Made by a program: the position numbers and the translations under genes. Source: Cenococcum geophilum 1.58 (taxonomy: Eukaryota; Ascomycota; Dothideomycetes; Gloniales; Gloniaceae). From it: DNA of 64,000 bases. The DNA lies in assembly GCA_001692895.1 (NCBI GenBank), contig KV748199.1, positions 1,364,001-1,428,000 of the forward strand, written 5' to 3'. The notes beneath the pieces are model-generated. The model did no database searches. It saw only the letters and a program-made list of their open reading frames with translations, and was not told the origin of the DNA. Every line of letters begins with the position of its first letter. Position 1 is the first letter of the stretch. Positions 1 to 10,999 of the stretch are shown in pieces.

Positions 1-545
1 AAACTTTTATAAATGCCCCATAGGGCCTAGTAAACCCCCCCTTTACCCCCTCTCTACCCCCCCTCCCCTACTCCTTATTCTTATCCTCTAATAACTCCTT
101 AAGAACCGCTACTAAACGGCGAAGCAGTTTTATAATCTACCCGCGCTACCTAGGGCGGAAACAGACGTAGGTAATCGGGGCTTTCTTTAACTCCTCTAAC
201 TCCTTCCCCTCCTTATTATTATTGTTATTGTTATTATTATTAGTAGTGGCGGTAGCGGGAGGTATATAGGCGTAGGAGTAAGAGTAGGAGTAGGCTGTAG
301 TAGGGGGGGCGGGGGCGGTAATAGACGTTATTATCTCTATTAGTTATACTTTTTACGGCTTATATTACTAACTTATAGACTTAAAAGAAGTAGCGCGCCC
401 CTTTACTACTATAATAGCAGTTAGTATAGCTGCCGCGTAGCTAGCTAGCGACTAGTATACACTCTATAAATAGGCTACCGCCCTATATATACGATGTACA
501 AGCCTATAGGGCTATTATACCCCAGCTTTACGCCAGGGCGGCCTC
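1..545. other. Low-complexity, triplet-rich intergenic DNA
   Basis: No gene is supported here. The stretch mixes C-rich runs (about 35-70), ttattg/tta triplets (about 215-245) and G-rich triplets built on gcggta and ggagta (about 240-310). Base use shifts abruptly between AT-rich and G-rich, which fits degraded simple repeats. It ends at the target-site duplication of the solo LTR that follows. Confidence 0.5.
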
Positions 546-794
546 TGTCACGGAAGTGGGCACGAGCTGGAATACAATGTACTAAACAGGGTAGTAATTG
601 AAGAAGGCTACGTACGCGTAACTATGCGTGGTTGATACAAAGACATTTGGATAAAGAAGAAGATTCTTTATGTGCCAGGTCGGGTATAAATAGGGGTTGT
701 AGGGGAACGTGCGTAGGTGTCTCGGGACGAACGTGAGCACGGGTCAAGAACGTCAAAACGCGCAGGGACGTGAGAGCGTGTAAGTCCCGTGACA
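546..794. mobile_element. Solo LTR, 249 bp, with 5-bp TSD
   Basis: The segment starts TGTCACGG and ends CCGTGACA, an 8-bp perfect terminal inverted repeat with canonical TG..CA ends. It is flanked by the 5-bp direct repeat GCCTC (541-545 and 795-799). These are the signatures of an LTR left by recombination of a complete retrotransposon. A TATA-like box, TATAAATAG, lies at 685-693 and may be the old LTR promoter, which would place transcription on the plus strand. Base composition is ordinary, with CpA and TpG present, so the copy shows little RIP. No second copy of this LTR was seen in the window. Confidence 0.85.
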
Positions 795-1934
795 GCCTCT
801 ATATTTAGAGCCCTAGCCTTTAAGCGGACCCCCTAGTAGACCCTAAAAGCTCTACCTAGTCTAAAAGCCTACCGTAGAGATACGCCCTAAACGCGCGGCA
901 GGGGACGCAGCGCCCGCATTATGGCTGTATTAGCGGCGGCGGCAGCGGGAGTAGCGGCAGCGGTAGTAGCGGTAGTAGTAGGAGCGGGTAGGGGCCTGGC
1001 GGCAGTAGTAGCCGTAGCAGCTATTTATATGTTAGTATCTTCTTAAATTCTTAAATTCTTTTATAGTACTAATACTTACTAGCACACTTATCTACTGGGA
1101 CTAAAGTCCCACGCATAGGCTGCTTAGCCTAAGATGGTAGCGGTATAAATAAAAAGCGGCGGCCGGGCGCGGATATAGTGGTAGTGGCGGCGGCGGTAGT
1201 AATATAGTGGTAGTGGTGGTGGAGCTAAAGCTAGAGTAGGAGTAGGGGCGGTAGTAGTAGTAAGAATGGCAGAGGTAGTAGGAGTAGGAGTAGATAATAT
1301 AGCAGTAGTAGCAGTAGTACTAATAGTGGTGGTAATAGTAGTACTATTACTTAAGGAAGAAGAAGACGATGATAATAATAACGATATAAATAGCTATTGT
1401 TAATATACGTCACGTAATTAACTATATAAATCTATATTACGCGATTATTATATAAAGGCAGCCTTATATTACTATAAGGTAGCTATATAAATTCTATAAT
1501 AGTAGGGTAGTAGTAGGGTAGTAGTAGGTAGTAGAGGGCAGTAATAGGCAGTAAAGGGCAGTTAAAGCTTTAATACTCTATTATATTTATTATATCTTAT
1601 TCTTATTTCTACTTTATATAGATATATATAAAAATATTAATAGCGTTTATAATAGTGTTTATAATAAGTTTATTAATATTCCTTATAGTGGAGTCTTGGG
1701 TATATTTATAAGTGCCTTATATAACCTTTTTAGTTTTTTTTATATATATTTAAAATCTATTTAATAATATATAGTATTATATAAAGTAGTAATAAAAGTA
1801 ATAATGGAATTTATTAATTAAAATTAATAAAAGTAGTAAAAATAAAAGTTATAGCTATAGCTAAATTAGTAAAGTTAGTAAAATAAAAATTAATTAATAT
1901 AATATATAGAAAATAATAAAAATAGTAATAGTAA
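795..1934. other. Low-complexity triplet repeats, no gene seen
   Basis: Contains G-rich triplet stretches (gcggcggcgg, agtagcggcag) at about 925-1020 and 1175-1350, then AT-rich DNA with gta/gggca tracts at about 1500-1565. A TATA-like string lies at about 1145, but no reading frame of gene length follows. Nothing else was recognised. Confidence 0.5.
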
Positions 1935-2363
1935 TGTTTGTATCAACTTAATAATACAAGTGAGTTATATCCAGGGGCACGAAATACATATAGTATCGTA
2001 TGCTCTTTTGGATAGTGGTTGTTGGTGTTATAAGGTGATATCACGTATCTACAAGTTGTAGGTAGTATGATGGTTGTTATTCTTATTAATGATTCTAAGA
2101 AAGGGTAAGGAAGGGCGAGGAGCTTAAGGCTCCTCGCTACGCTAGTGCCGCGGCAACACGTGACTATATAACCATACGTGATATTATTCCCAACAGTGGT
2201 AACTGTTAATTCTATTAAGGTAGACTACGTGGTCTATATACTGACGCGCCTCCCCTCTAATTAGTTAGTATATAGGTGGTTGGTGCACCGAACACGTAAA
2301 CGCGTACCTAGTGTACCGAACGCGTAAGCACGCGGTTAGTATAACAGGTGCTATAATTATATA
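1935..2363 (-). mobile_element. Solo LTR of the copia B family, interrupted
   Basis: The sequence matches the two LTRs of copia B (44317-44588 and 56403-56674) from the TGTTTGTATC start to the end at 2363, where the expected CA is TA through a C-to-T change. It is flanked by the 5-bp direct repeat AGTAA (1930-1934 and 2364-2368). A second solo LTR (2020-2195) is inserted inside it. Without that insert and its TSD copy the length is about 248 bp, against 272 bp in the complete element. Orientation is given as that of copia B, whose coding strand is minus. Confidence 0.88.
2020..2195 (-). mobile_element. Solo LTR related to copia C, nested in another solo LTR
   Basis: Begins TGTTGGTG and ends TTCCCAACA, flanked by the 5-bp TSD GTGGT (2015-2019 and 2196-2200). 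Reverse-complemented it starts TGTTGGGAATAA like the copia C LTR and shares with it the GCCGCGG core and the GC-rich hairpin arms GCGAGGAG/CTCCTCGC (about 2116-2138). It is 176 bp against 208 bp in copia C, so it is a sister subfamily or a partly deleted copy. It lies in the opposite direction to copia C. Confidence 0.85.
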
Positions 2364-2760
2364 AGTAATTATAATAATAATAGTAATAATAGTAATAATA
2401 ATAGTAATAGTACTAAAAATAAGAATAGTTATAATATAATATTAAAATTAGTAAATTAGGAGAATAATTAAGTAATTAAAGTAGTAGTAGGAAATTAGTA
2501 GATATAATAATAGTAAAATAATAGTATATAAATAGTAATAAAAATAGCTATAATTTATAAAATAAAGATATAATAAAAGTAATAAAAATAGTAAAATAGT
2601 ATTAGGGTAGTAGTAGGGCAGTAATAGGTAGTAGTAGGTAGTAGTAAGTAGTAGTAGGGCAGTATCAGGGCAGTAGTAGGGCAGTAGTAGGCAGTAGAGG
2701 GTAGTAGTAGGGCAGCAATAGGGCAGACTGAGTTTAAAGGCCAAAAGCCCGCCGCAGGCG
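2364..2760. repeat. Degenerate (GTA)n / gggcagtagtag repeat tract
   Basis: After an AT-rich lead with (taa)n runs, about 2590-2730 is a degenerate tandem of gtagtag units with interspersed gggca. The same motif occurs at about 1500-1565. Long Leu/Tyr-rich frames on the minus strand come from the repeat itself and are not genes. Confidence 0.6.
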
Positions 2761-2863
2761 CGAGAAATTCATTAAAATTCATTAAATTTCCCCAAGGAAC
2801 CAAATTACTGGCTATAAGTTAGTAACTTGGAAATTTTCCTTAAAAAATTTAACGGATTTCTCG
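2761..2863. mobile_element. Hairpin MITE, about 103 bp
   Basis: The ends form an imperfect inverted repeat of about 31-35 bp (CGAGAAAT... with ...ATTTCTCG). The centre holds a second imperfect palindrome between CCAAGG and CTTGG, so the whole unit can fold on itself. The gypsy remnant G1 begins at the very next base. No clear TSD was found, so the insertion is inferred from structure and the sharp boundary. It could also be a palindrome formed during a rearrangement. Confidence 0.5.
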
Positions 2864-4796
2864 TTCCTATATACTAGCTTTAGCATCGCGATATACTATA
2901 TAGGGTAGATCTTTATCTTAGCTAATAGGTTTAACTTAAATATAACTGGTAAAATTCTCTATATAATTTTAAAAGGTCCTAGTCTAACATAGTCTAACTT
3001 CTTACTTAGTTATTAACTCTTAAAATTTTTATATAGTAGCCATACTTTATCCCCCTCCTTAAGATCTAGTCCCTTAGATCTCTTAGCGTTATAGTACCTT
3101 TTTATTCTCTCTTATACCTTTTTTACTAATTCTATAAGGTTTATATAAAGATTTATTAACGTCTTTATCCTTTCTTTAGCTATGCTACTCGTTTTCTTCG
3201 CCTATTATAGTAATAACGATATTCTTAGCTTATATCCGTAATTTGCCTTAAATAGTAATATGCCTATTCCTTCCTATAGTGTTATATTATATATAAACTA
3301 TATAACTAGTAATAGCAATACCTAATTATTCTATATATAATTAATATAATGTCTTAGATACTATTCTAGCATCTAATTTAATCTTTCTATTTATCTATCC
3401 GTTTGTAAATAATATATAGTAAAAGTTACTACTCTAACTCCTTATTCTGCTAAGAATACCTCCTAGAATGCTACTATAAATCTTAGGTCTCTATCTAATA
3501 TAATCTTACTTAATGCTCCATATCTTACGAATACTTTTTTAATATAGATTCTAGTAATATATTTTACTAAGATTTCTTCTATATATGCTATAAAGTAGCC
3601 CTATTTAGTTAACTTGTCTACTATTACTAATATTATATTATACTTCTGTCCGGTAATAGGATCTTCTAACTTTAGTAACTTAATAATAAAGTCCTATAAT
3701 ATAACCTCCTATAGTCTTTTTAGTATTTTAATAAGTTATAGCCCTCTATATGGCCTATACCTTATTAGTTTATTCCTTTAGCAATTTAGACATTTTTTAT
3801 TACTTTTCTTACGATATTTTAGATTCTATTAATAATATATTCTTTTTAAAGTCTTAATACTAAGCCTATTGCTCTATTATGTCCTTAAGTTATTCCCTTA
3901 TAGAAATCTTCTATAAAATGCTCTACTATACTCTTTAGAATGTACTTCGCTTCTCAGTTTTTATATATATCTATCTATAAATCTTCTAGCTATACTTCTA
4001 GAATTCTTTATACCTAAAAGCTCTCTAGTGTCTTATAGACTCTTTTTAGTTTTCTATCCTCTTAAGTTGCTGCTAGCTTAAGGTAATTATACCTAATTAG
4101 TCCGTCCTTATCTCTATATAATATTACTCCTAATAGTTTCTTATTATTTTATAGTTTAGCTTTTTTGCTAAGTATATCTACTCTTGCATTTTTAGTTCCT
4201 TTAGTATACTAAATCTTAAAATAGTATTCTATAAGCATCTCTGCCTATCTAACTTATCTATAATTAAGTTCTTTTATTATTAGGAACCCCGTTAGGTTCT
4301 TATAATTCGTTTTAACTATAAATAGTTTTTCTACGCCTTATAAGAATGCTCTCTATTTCTTAAGTACTGCTACTATACCTAATAACTCTTTATTATAGAT
4401 ATTATAGTTTAACTCTAATAGCGTTATATTTTAACTATAATATACTACTAAATGCTATGCGTCCTTATACTTTTATAGTAAGCATACTTCTAGTATAAAG
4501 TTTAATACGTCCGTTTTTATAACCGTGTCTAATTCTAGTTAATAGATTTTAAGGATTAGCTCCTAGGTGAATAATTTCTTAAGTTCCTTAAATAGCTTCC
4601 TTTATTTATTTCCCTATACCTATAGTTTCTCCTTTTTTTATAAGCCTAGTAAAGGGTTTAATGTTCTTTAACTACTGTGCTATAAACCTTCTATAGTAGT
4701 TATAAAATCCTAAAAATAACCTTAACTGCGTTACATTCTCTAGTTCTTGCTAACTTACTATAGCTTTAATCTTCTTTAGGTCTATACTAATATAAC
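2864..4796 (-). pseudogene. Gypsy G1 integrase / RNase H remnant (3' half of pol)
   Basis: Minus-strand translation with stops read through gives the classical Ty3/gypsy integrase C-terminus at about 2890-3120: KEGDKVWLL, then SKKLDYVRLGPFKI, then LNLLAKIKIYPI. This is the GPF/Y region. The integrase core and the RNase H and reverse transcriptase ends follow toward higher coordinates, parallel to copies at 24.9-26.3 kb and 42.1-44.3 kb. Many Gln and Trp codons are now stops. The left side is cut at 2864, so the 3' LTR and the antisense accessory ORF seen in G3 are missing. On the right the frame is broken inside the reverse transcriptase by copia A. Confidence 0.85.
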
Positions 4797-5087
4797 TATT
4801 AGTATGCTTTAATATAGTGCAATAGACGTAATATACGTGCAGTGCGGTGTGTAGTTGGATTCTTGAGGTTCTATTTACACGCCTCCCTATTTTTATTACA
4901 AAGATATTAGTTCCGCTTACCGCCCTCAGTCAAGCCAATAGCGATTTTTTATACCCGGCATGGAAAATCCTAATTAGTCCGTTTAACGATAGGGCCGGCA
5001 GAATTCTACACCGCTACCCTGCCGCATTCTGCCGTATTCTACCACCCTGTCGCATTCTGCCATATTCTGCCTACCCGTCTTCCTACA
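4797..5087 (-). repeat. Copia A 3' LTR
   Basis: 291 bp, starting TATTAGTATGC where the partner has TGTTGGTATGC (G-to-A changes of RIP type) and ending CCTACA. It contains degenerate GC-rich subrepeats around ctgccgcattctgcc (about 5020-5070). A purine-rich stretch on the minus strand, AAAAGAGTTGCTAG, borders it at 5088-5102 and fits a polypurine tract. Confidence 0.9.
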
Positions 5088-5229
5088 CTAGCAACTCTTT
5101 TAAATACTTGAAAACTAATAGAACCTCTCTTATAATAGTAAGTATGTTTTAACATATTACTACTTTTAACTTCTTTATATCGAATCTCCTTTTATATTAA
5201 ATGTCCTTCTATTCCACCCACTTTATAGC

Positions 5230-8160
5230 CTACAGTTCTAAGTAATTGGTATTAATTAACTTTTTAAGGGCCATAGATGCCTTGCTCTTAGTTATTAAGT
5301 TAGTAGGGTTGCTATTACCATCGATCTACTTAACTTCCGTAATCTCTCTGCGTTTATATAACTAACGAAGATATATAACGTCTATTATAAGGCGTTTCTT
5401 TTATATAGTGCCTAGCTTAACAAGACATTTATAAAGTGATTTTAAGTCGGTATAAAGTACGAGTAGAAGTTTAATCTGTAGGAGTTGTTTAATAGTTAAC
5501 TTAACTGCGGCGCTAATATTAAATCCGTAGGCTATTGCGTAGAGTTCTAAGGCTAGTACGCTTCTAGTAACTCTTTTGCACTTAATTAATAACTAGTAGA
5601 TAATGTTAGCCTTATATAACGCGTCCTCTAATACTAGTATATATCCTATTCGCGACAAGAGGTCCTTATTATTGGCGAATAAGGCGTTAGTAAAGGTAAG
5701 TAGGCGTAATATATTAATATCCAATTTAATAAACGTAAGGCCTCTTATTGGATTGTTAATCTGCAATTATAGTTATTTATTAAGTACTGTAACATCTTCC
5801 TTCTTAGGGTTAATTACCTAGGCGGTAAAGGAGAGGTTAAAGGAAGCTTCTGGTTAATATATAGAGGCAATATACGCGCCTCTTACGCGTTATGCAACGT
5901 ATTATTCCTTTATAGTTAGTGCATTACAGACAATGCCTCTTAAGCTTGTAGTTATAGCTATCTTACTAAGGCGGACCGTATTCAGGTTCTTATACTAGTG
6001 TTCCTAGGTTATTATAATATTGCCTTTCTAAGAGAGTTAAATAATGTATCCGTTAAATTTAAGTAATTACTTAACCGTAAGTTACTCGCGTTCTTTTGCG
6101 AGAAAGTAAGCCTTTTTTAGATGTTATTGCTCCGCGTCTATAAAGATGGTATTAGCCAGGAATAGGGTGTTATTAGTTTAAAGGCCAACAATACTAAAGT
6201 AGTTGGGAGTGTTGCTCTATAGAAGGCAAGGATTATACATTAATGAGTTTATATTTAGCTCCTTAGTATAATAATTATAGTAAGTTATAAACCAGTAATT
6301 GCCTACTTCTAGAACACCGTATAAAGGCTTAATCACTTTTAGGATTAAGTTCTTTCTAATGCTTAGTTAGCTTCTTAACTTATAAGGTAGTCGGATATAG
6401 AAGTTTTAATTTAGCTTTATAAGGGACTGGATATACACCTAAGAGATATCTTATAGGTATAACTATGTGCCGTTACCTTATAGTATCGCTATAATGTATA
6501 GAATAAGGCGTTAGCTAACTTGTTAAATAGTAGGTGACTAGGTTAGTATAATACCCTTTTTAAGATCATTATACGCTTAAACAACAAGTTTTAATTTCTT
6601 AAAGGCTTTATCAGTACCGGGGTTCTTAATCTTGTCTATAAATTATAAGTTAAAGATTTTAACTCCTGCGGGTATATCCTAAGGGTTAATTATCTTAAAT
6701 ACGCCCTTTTTAATTAGCCTTGTAATTTCCTTTTAACGGGACGTCTTAAACTACTTATAGTTACTATCCTCTTGCAAGAATACAGTAATATTAGCAGTAT
6801 TAACGTAAGAGGGATACTTATAGGGTCTTCCTCTTCCTTAATAAGGTGGTTATGCTTCTCTAGTTTTAGTAAGGGACGGTTTCTATAGACAGTTCGTATA
6901 TTCGGGCAGTTTTTAGAACGGTTTTATTAACTTAGATATTATTAACTTAGGTGTTATTAACTTAAATATCTTTAACTTAAATATATCTAAGGTCTGTTAA
7001 GTATAGTTTAATAATAGTACTACAGAACTTTGTAGGGCCGCTAGGTAGGTTAACAGTATATATTTCTCCTTTAACATTTAGTAGGTTATATAGTCCTACC
7101 TAGTATCTAGGTTATCCTATATTGCCTTCTCTCCAAACTAGTACCAAAGAGTTAAGGGGTAGATTATAAATTACGGTAGTGCTAGGGCTATTGCGTATAT
7201 TAAGTGCATCTACAACCTAGCGCTCCGCTCATATCTTCTTCACTTCCTTTATAGCTTTCTTAAATGCAATCGCACGCTATATTACTATAGGTAAAGGTGC
7301 GTCAGACTTTGTCATTTGGGGGTACGCTCCAAATACCAACAGCGTGGGTATTAGGCCGTCTGGTCCTACGGAGTCGTTAATTACCTTAAAGGTTATTTAT
7401 AGTGCTATATCCTTATTAATTCCTAGTATTTTAAAAGTAATAATATAGTATATACGTCGCAAGGGGCCGTAGTAACGCTCTACTATGCCAATTAAGTTAT
7501 AAGCTTCGACCAGTACGCTCTTTATAGTAGTACCCATGTTAGTCGCGTATTACTTAAACTCTTTACTAATAAAGTTCTTATTAGCGTCGTATGTAATTAT
7601 ATCCGGGGGGCCTAGGTATATATTAATCTAGCACGCTTATAATATATCCCATATATACTTAGCGCTAATATTCTATAGCTATCTACCTACTTAAAATCGG
7701 GTGCCTTTATTAACAATATAAAGTACGGGCTTGCCGTTAATGTACATAATATTAATAATAATATAGTAGTTAAAATTAACGTTGTCTTTTAAGGTAAATC
7801 TAAATCTACCTAGTAACTTTCCGTGCTTTTAACAGTATAAGCAGTAGCAGGTAATATGCTTAAGGGTCTTACGATTAGCATCGTTTTTATAGCCAGCGCG
7901 GTCTAATATTCTTTTAAGTCGCTCTACTAACAGATATCCAAAGCATTAGTATAGGCGTCGCAATTCTACATTAGTTAAGTAGCATGGGTTTTAGTTAAAA
8001 GACTCTATAATAAACACGTGTAATAAAGTATTCTATAGTAGAAATGGGTGTCCAAATCAGCGTACGATTGGTACGGTCTTTAAGGGGGCTACTAGGACAT
8101 TCTTTAGGTTGTTAAAGTACACTTATAAGTTATCTATATCTACTAGGCAAAGCAGGAAGG
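5230..8160 (-). pseudogene. Copia A integrase, reverse transcriptase and RNase H
   Basis: Minus-strand frames with stops read through show, from high to low coordinates: integrase with a CxxC remnant and FRFTLKDNVNFNYY, IIINIMYINGKPVLYIV (about 7690-7870); reverse transcriptase with GVFKIIN, PAGVKIFNL and FIDKIKN (about 6590-6720) and QTNNTLFLANTIF (about 6140-6185), which corresponds to the usual QTDDTL motif of fungal copia elements; then the RNase H region (about 5250-5950). The catalytic Asp pair is Asn-Asn, and the first integrase Asp reads Asn. Both fit G-to-A change after T. No functional product can be expected. Confidence 0.8.
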
Positions 8161-8320
8161 GGGTATTAACTTTAACAACATAAAACTCCGCTATACCTAT
8201 TAGTATAGCTACCTTAATAGAACTAATAGAAGATATAGAGCCTATTCCGAACTATACGCTAACTATACCTCTTATAGACTCGTTTAACTATACTTTATCA
8301 ATCTTTTAAAGTGCAAGAAA

Positions 8321-10369
8321 CTAACTATATTCTATTATAGAACGTTTAAAGGCTCTAGTATCGATTATTACACCTATAAACTTTATAGAGGTATAGTATA
8401 AGGTTATATTATACGCAAACGGGTCTATATTAGTAGGGAATGCATCTATTATAGTATTAATGGTTATAACTACGTGGCTATATACTCTATTAGCTAGTTC
8501 TAACGCTATAGCGGTCGCATTATCTAGTTCGATTTTACCGTATAAAGTATAGTATACTATAGCCTGGTCGTCCTCGTCCAATAAAGTACTAGGGTCCATA
8601 TTAATTACCAAAGCATTAAATATGTCGGTGGTCTCGTCGTCCTTATCATTATTCTCGTCATCGTCGCCTTCATAGTCCATAATATATTGCTTTATTCACT
8701 CTTAAAAGCGGTCCTTAAACTTATTTTTAAACTTAGTCTTAGACTCTTCTTACTCCTCTTTAGTATATTTCTATAAGCGATATCCTTCTTTGTTATATAT
8801 AAAGCAATATAGTTTCTATTAGTTGCGGTTATATAGGGGGTTACTACGGTTACTGCGGTTGTTATAGTTATAGTTATTATCTCTTCTATAGAATCGTCGG
8901 TCCATAAAGAAAGTTTATGTCTTCTTTATATACTCTTTCTCGTATCCCTTGACACGTTGGCGTCCTTGTCTAGGCGCCAAGCCTAGGAACAACGTGTCCA
9001 GGTATACGCAACACCATATAGAAATTGTAAATAGCTATTTATTTTCAACAATTCGATACCGCACAATGCCGCATAAATTTTCAAATAATATTAAATTGCT
9101 CTAGCTGGGTGTAGTCTCTAGCACGGGCAGCCAATTCGGAGCCTCTGATTGGCTAAGCCCTTATCGATAGCTGAGGACGTAAATTAACGTGTCAAGGGAT
9201 ACTATAATAGACGATTAAAGTTTATTAATAAGGGCTCTAAAGTTATCCGGTAAGTTAGAGACTATATATCTACATACTAGTATTCTCTAGTAAGAAGTAA
9301 CGATTTTGTTATAAAGGAAGTCTATAGTTTATAAGGTAGGTCTAAGGCCGTGCTATAGTTAACGAAGTCTATAAATTAGCAATTAGAGGCATTTGCTTAT
9401 AAACTTATCTATATTTTCTGCCATTACTATTATAAGTATAATGGTATTCCACTTGTTTAGGTTCTTGCATTAAAATCCTAGTCCCTTAAAGAAATTCTAA
9501 AGGTGCTTATAAGCTTTGGCAAATAATAGGTAGGATAGTTAGTTTATATAGAAGTGGTCTAAAGCTAGTCCTTTTAATATAGTAGGGAATGCCTTAAGGT
9601 AGGCTTCTTAGGGTACGTCCGCTTAATTACAGATATTATAGAATATTATTAATTTGTAGTTAAGGCTTTTATTTATACCACCGTATTTCTACTCCTCTAT
9701 ATATATCTTAGCTGTATTTACAATTTCCTTTCTATAGCCGGTTATAGTAATAGGGCGGTTCTCCTCGTCTATAGGTTATACATAGAGTTACTGTGTTATT
9801 ATTATAGATTAAGGCGTAACAGATGGTATAAAGGTGGAGGTAGTCGTAAGTTAAGGTATAACAGATGGTATAGAGGTAGAGGTAGTCAATATACTAATTA
9901 GTTAGGTTACGGTAGCTTTAGCTTATTATTACTCCTTTAAAGTACCCTTTATTATATATACCTTAATTAATCTAAATAGCGTCGGTCCGTACTTATTATT
10001 AGCTAATTTAATCATTTCTCTACTCTATTTAGTTTAGTCTTCTTCTTATACTATTTTATATAAAGACTAAGAGAGCATTTTGCCTCGTTTATGGTTAATA
10101 TTAACCTATACTCCTTTAATATTTAGGCAATTATATAGTTACTAAAGCCAGTATAAGGGGATTTGCGTAAAAATATTAACCGTAAAGTCCTTAAAATCTC
10201 CCTAGAATAATTCCTAGAGTGTTAAGTCTAGCTAGTTATATATTTCCGTATATACGTACATCTTATATTATACATAGTCGGTTAGCTCATCCTTAGTAAC
10301 TTCTATTAGGTTAATTCCATCTTTCTATTTAGCTGCTTCTTCCTTCTAGTCTTTCTCTGTTCCTAACAT
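8321..10369 (-). pseudogene. Copia A gag and aspartic protease
   Basis: The probable start is ATG at 10369 (MLGTEKD). The gag frame is studded with stops at former Gln/Trp codons and interrupted by a MITE at 8945-9199. A zinc-knuckle remnant is read at about 8775-8820: C-F-I-Y-NKEGYRL-stop-KY, close to the CFVCGKEG form seen better in copia B. The most open part (8321-8680) is an acidic stretch (DDDENNDKDDE) followed by FIGVIIDTRA, the copia protease motif GVIIDTGA with Gly replaced by Arg. Gag packages the RNA; the protease would cut the polyprotein. Confidence 0.82.
8945..9199. mobile_element. MITE with 14-bp TIR and TA target site
   Basis: The 255-bp unit starts TCCCTTGACACGTT and ends with its exact reverse complement AACGTGTCAAGGGA; TA lies on both sides (8943-8944 and 9200-9201). 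A subterminal palindrome, aggcgcc...gcctagg, lies near 8972-8988. It interrupts copia A gag. Its base composition is normal and little RIPed compared with the copia sequence on both sides, so it arrived later or is too short for RIP. TIR plus TA suggests mobilisation by a Tc1/mariner-superfamily transposase. No coding capacity. Confidence 0.85.
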
Positions 10370-10682
10370 CTTATATTTTATATATTATTTAGGTAGATAA
10401 GGATAAGGGTGAGGGTGTTTATAGGGTAAAGGTAGTGGAACGGTTAAGGAGGCGGTTAAGGAGGCGGTTAAGTAGAATAAGGTATTTTACGCAGTAGTCC
10501 TCTAGAATAGATAGAACGAGATATTTAGTAGTCGTCATGGATACCAGACAAGTACTTCTAGGTGGTTTCTCTTCTTCTCTTTAACTAAAATAGGCTGATA
10601 CAAAAGGTAGATAAGTATAACTATCTTCCAATCTGCTGCAAGGTGGATAGTATAACTATCTTCTAAGCTATCTGCGTGTTTC

Positions 10683-10708
10683 CTAATCTATACGCGCTCA
10701 CTAATTAG
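10683..10708 (-). promoter_or_regulatory. Copia A primer-binding-site region
   Basis: Directly inside the 5' LTR, the minus strand reads CTAATTAGTGAGCGCG. The same string in nearly identical form borders the 5' LTR of copia B (56378-56402), although their LTRs are unrelated in sequence. Conservation next to the 5' LTR marks it as the tRNA primer-binding site. The tRNA was not identified. Confidence 0.6.
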
Positions 10709-10999
10709 TGTTGGTATGCTTTAATATAGTGCAATAGACGTAATATACGTGCAGTGCGATGTATAGTTAGATTCTTAAGGTTCTATTTATACGCCTCCCT
10801 ATTTTTATTATAAAGATATTAGCTCCGCTTACCGCCCTCAGTTAAGCTAATAGCGATTTTCTATACCCGGCATGGAAAATCCTAATTAGTCCGTTCAACG
10901 ATAGGGCCGGTAGAATTCTACACCGCCACCCTGCCGCATTCTGCCGTATTTTGCCACCCTATCGCATTCTGCTATATTCTGCCTACCCGTCTTCCTATA
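10709..10999 (-). repeat. Copia A 5' LTR
   Basis: 291 bp, the same length as its partner at 4797-5087 and clearly homologous along its whole length. It starts TGTTGGTATGC and ends CCTATA (partner CCTACA), followed by TSD copy ATAAC. A palindromic CTAATTAG precedes it at 10701-10708. Confidence 0.9.

Larger units (their letters stand above)
4797..10999 (-). mobile_element. Copia A: full-length Ty1/copia retrotransposon
   Basis: Two 291-bp LTRs (4797-5087, 10709-10999) enclose a 5.6-kb interior. The 5-bp direct repeat ATAAC at 4792-4796 and 11000-11004 flanks the element exactly. It sits in the reverse transcriptase of gypsy G1: removing the element and one TSD rejoins the gypsy sequence as seen uninterrupted at about 44.0 kb. 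Coding order on the minus strand is gag, protease, integrase, reverse transcriptase, RNase H, which defines Ty1/copia (Pseudoviridae type). Heavy RIP makes it non-functional. A MITE is inserted in the gag region. Confidence 0.93.

Noticed and set aside
2448-2803. Leu/Tyr-rich minus-strand frames
   Set aside because: Produced by the (GTA)n/gggca repeat; no conserved motif.
4847-5152. 101-codon plus-strand frame in an LTR
   Set aside because: It spans the copia A 3' LTR and its border; LTRs are non-coding and the duplicate LTR does not keep the frame.
5603-5821. 72-codon plus-strand frame
   Set aside because: Antisense to the copia A RNase H region; no conserved motif.
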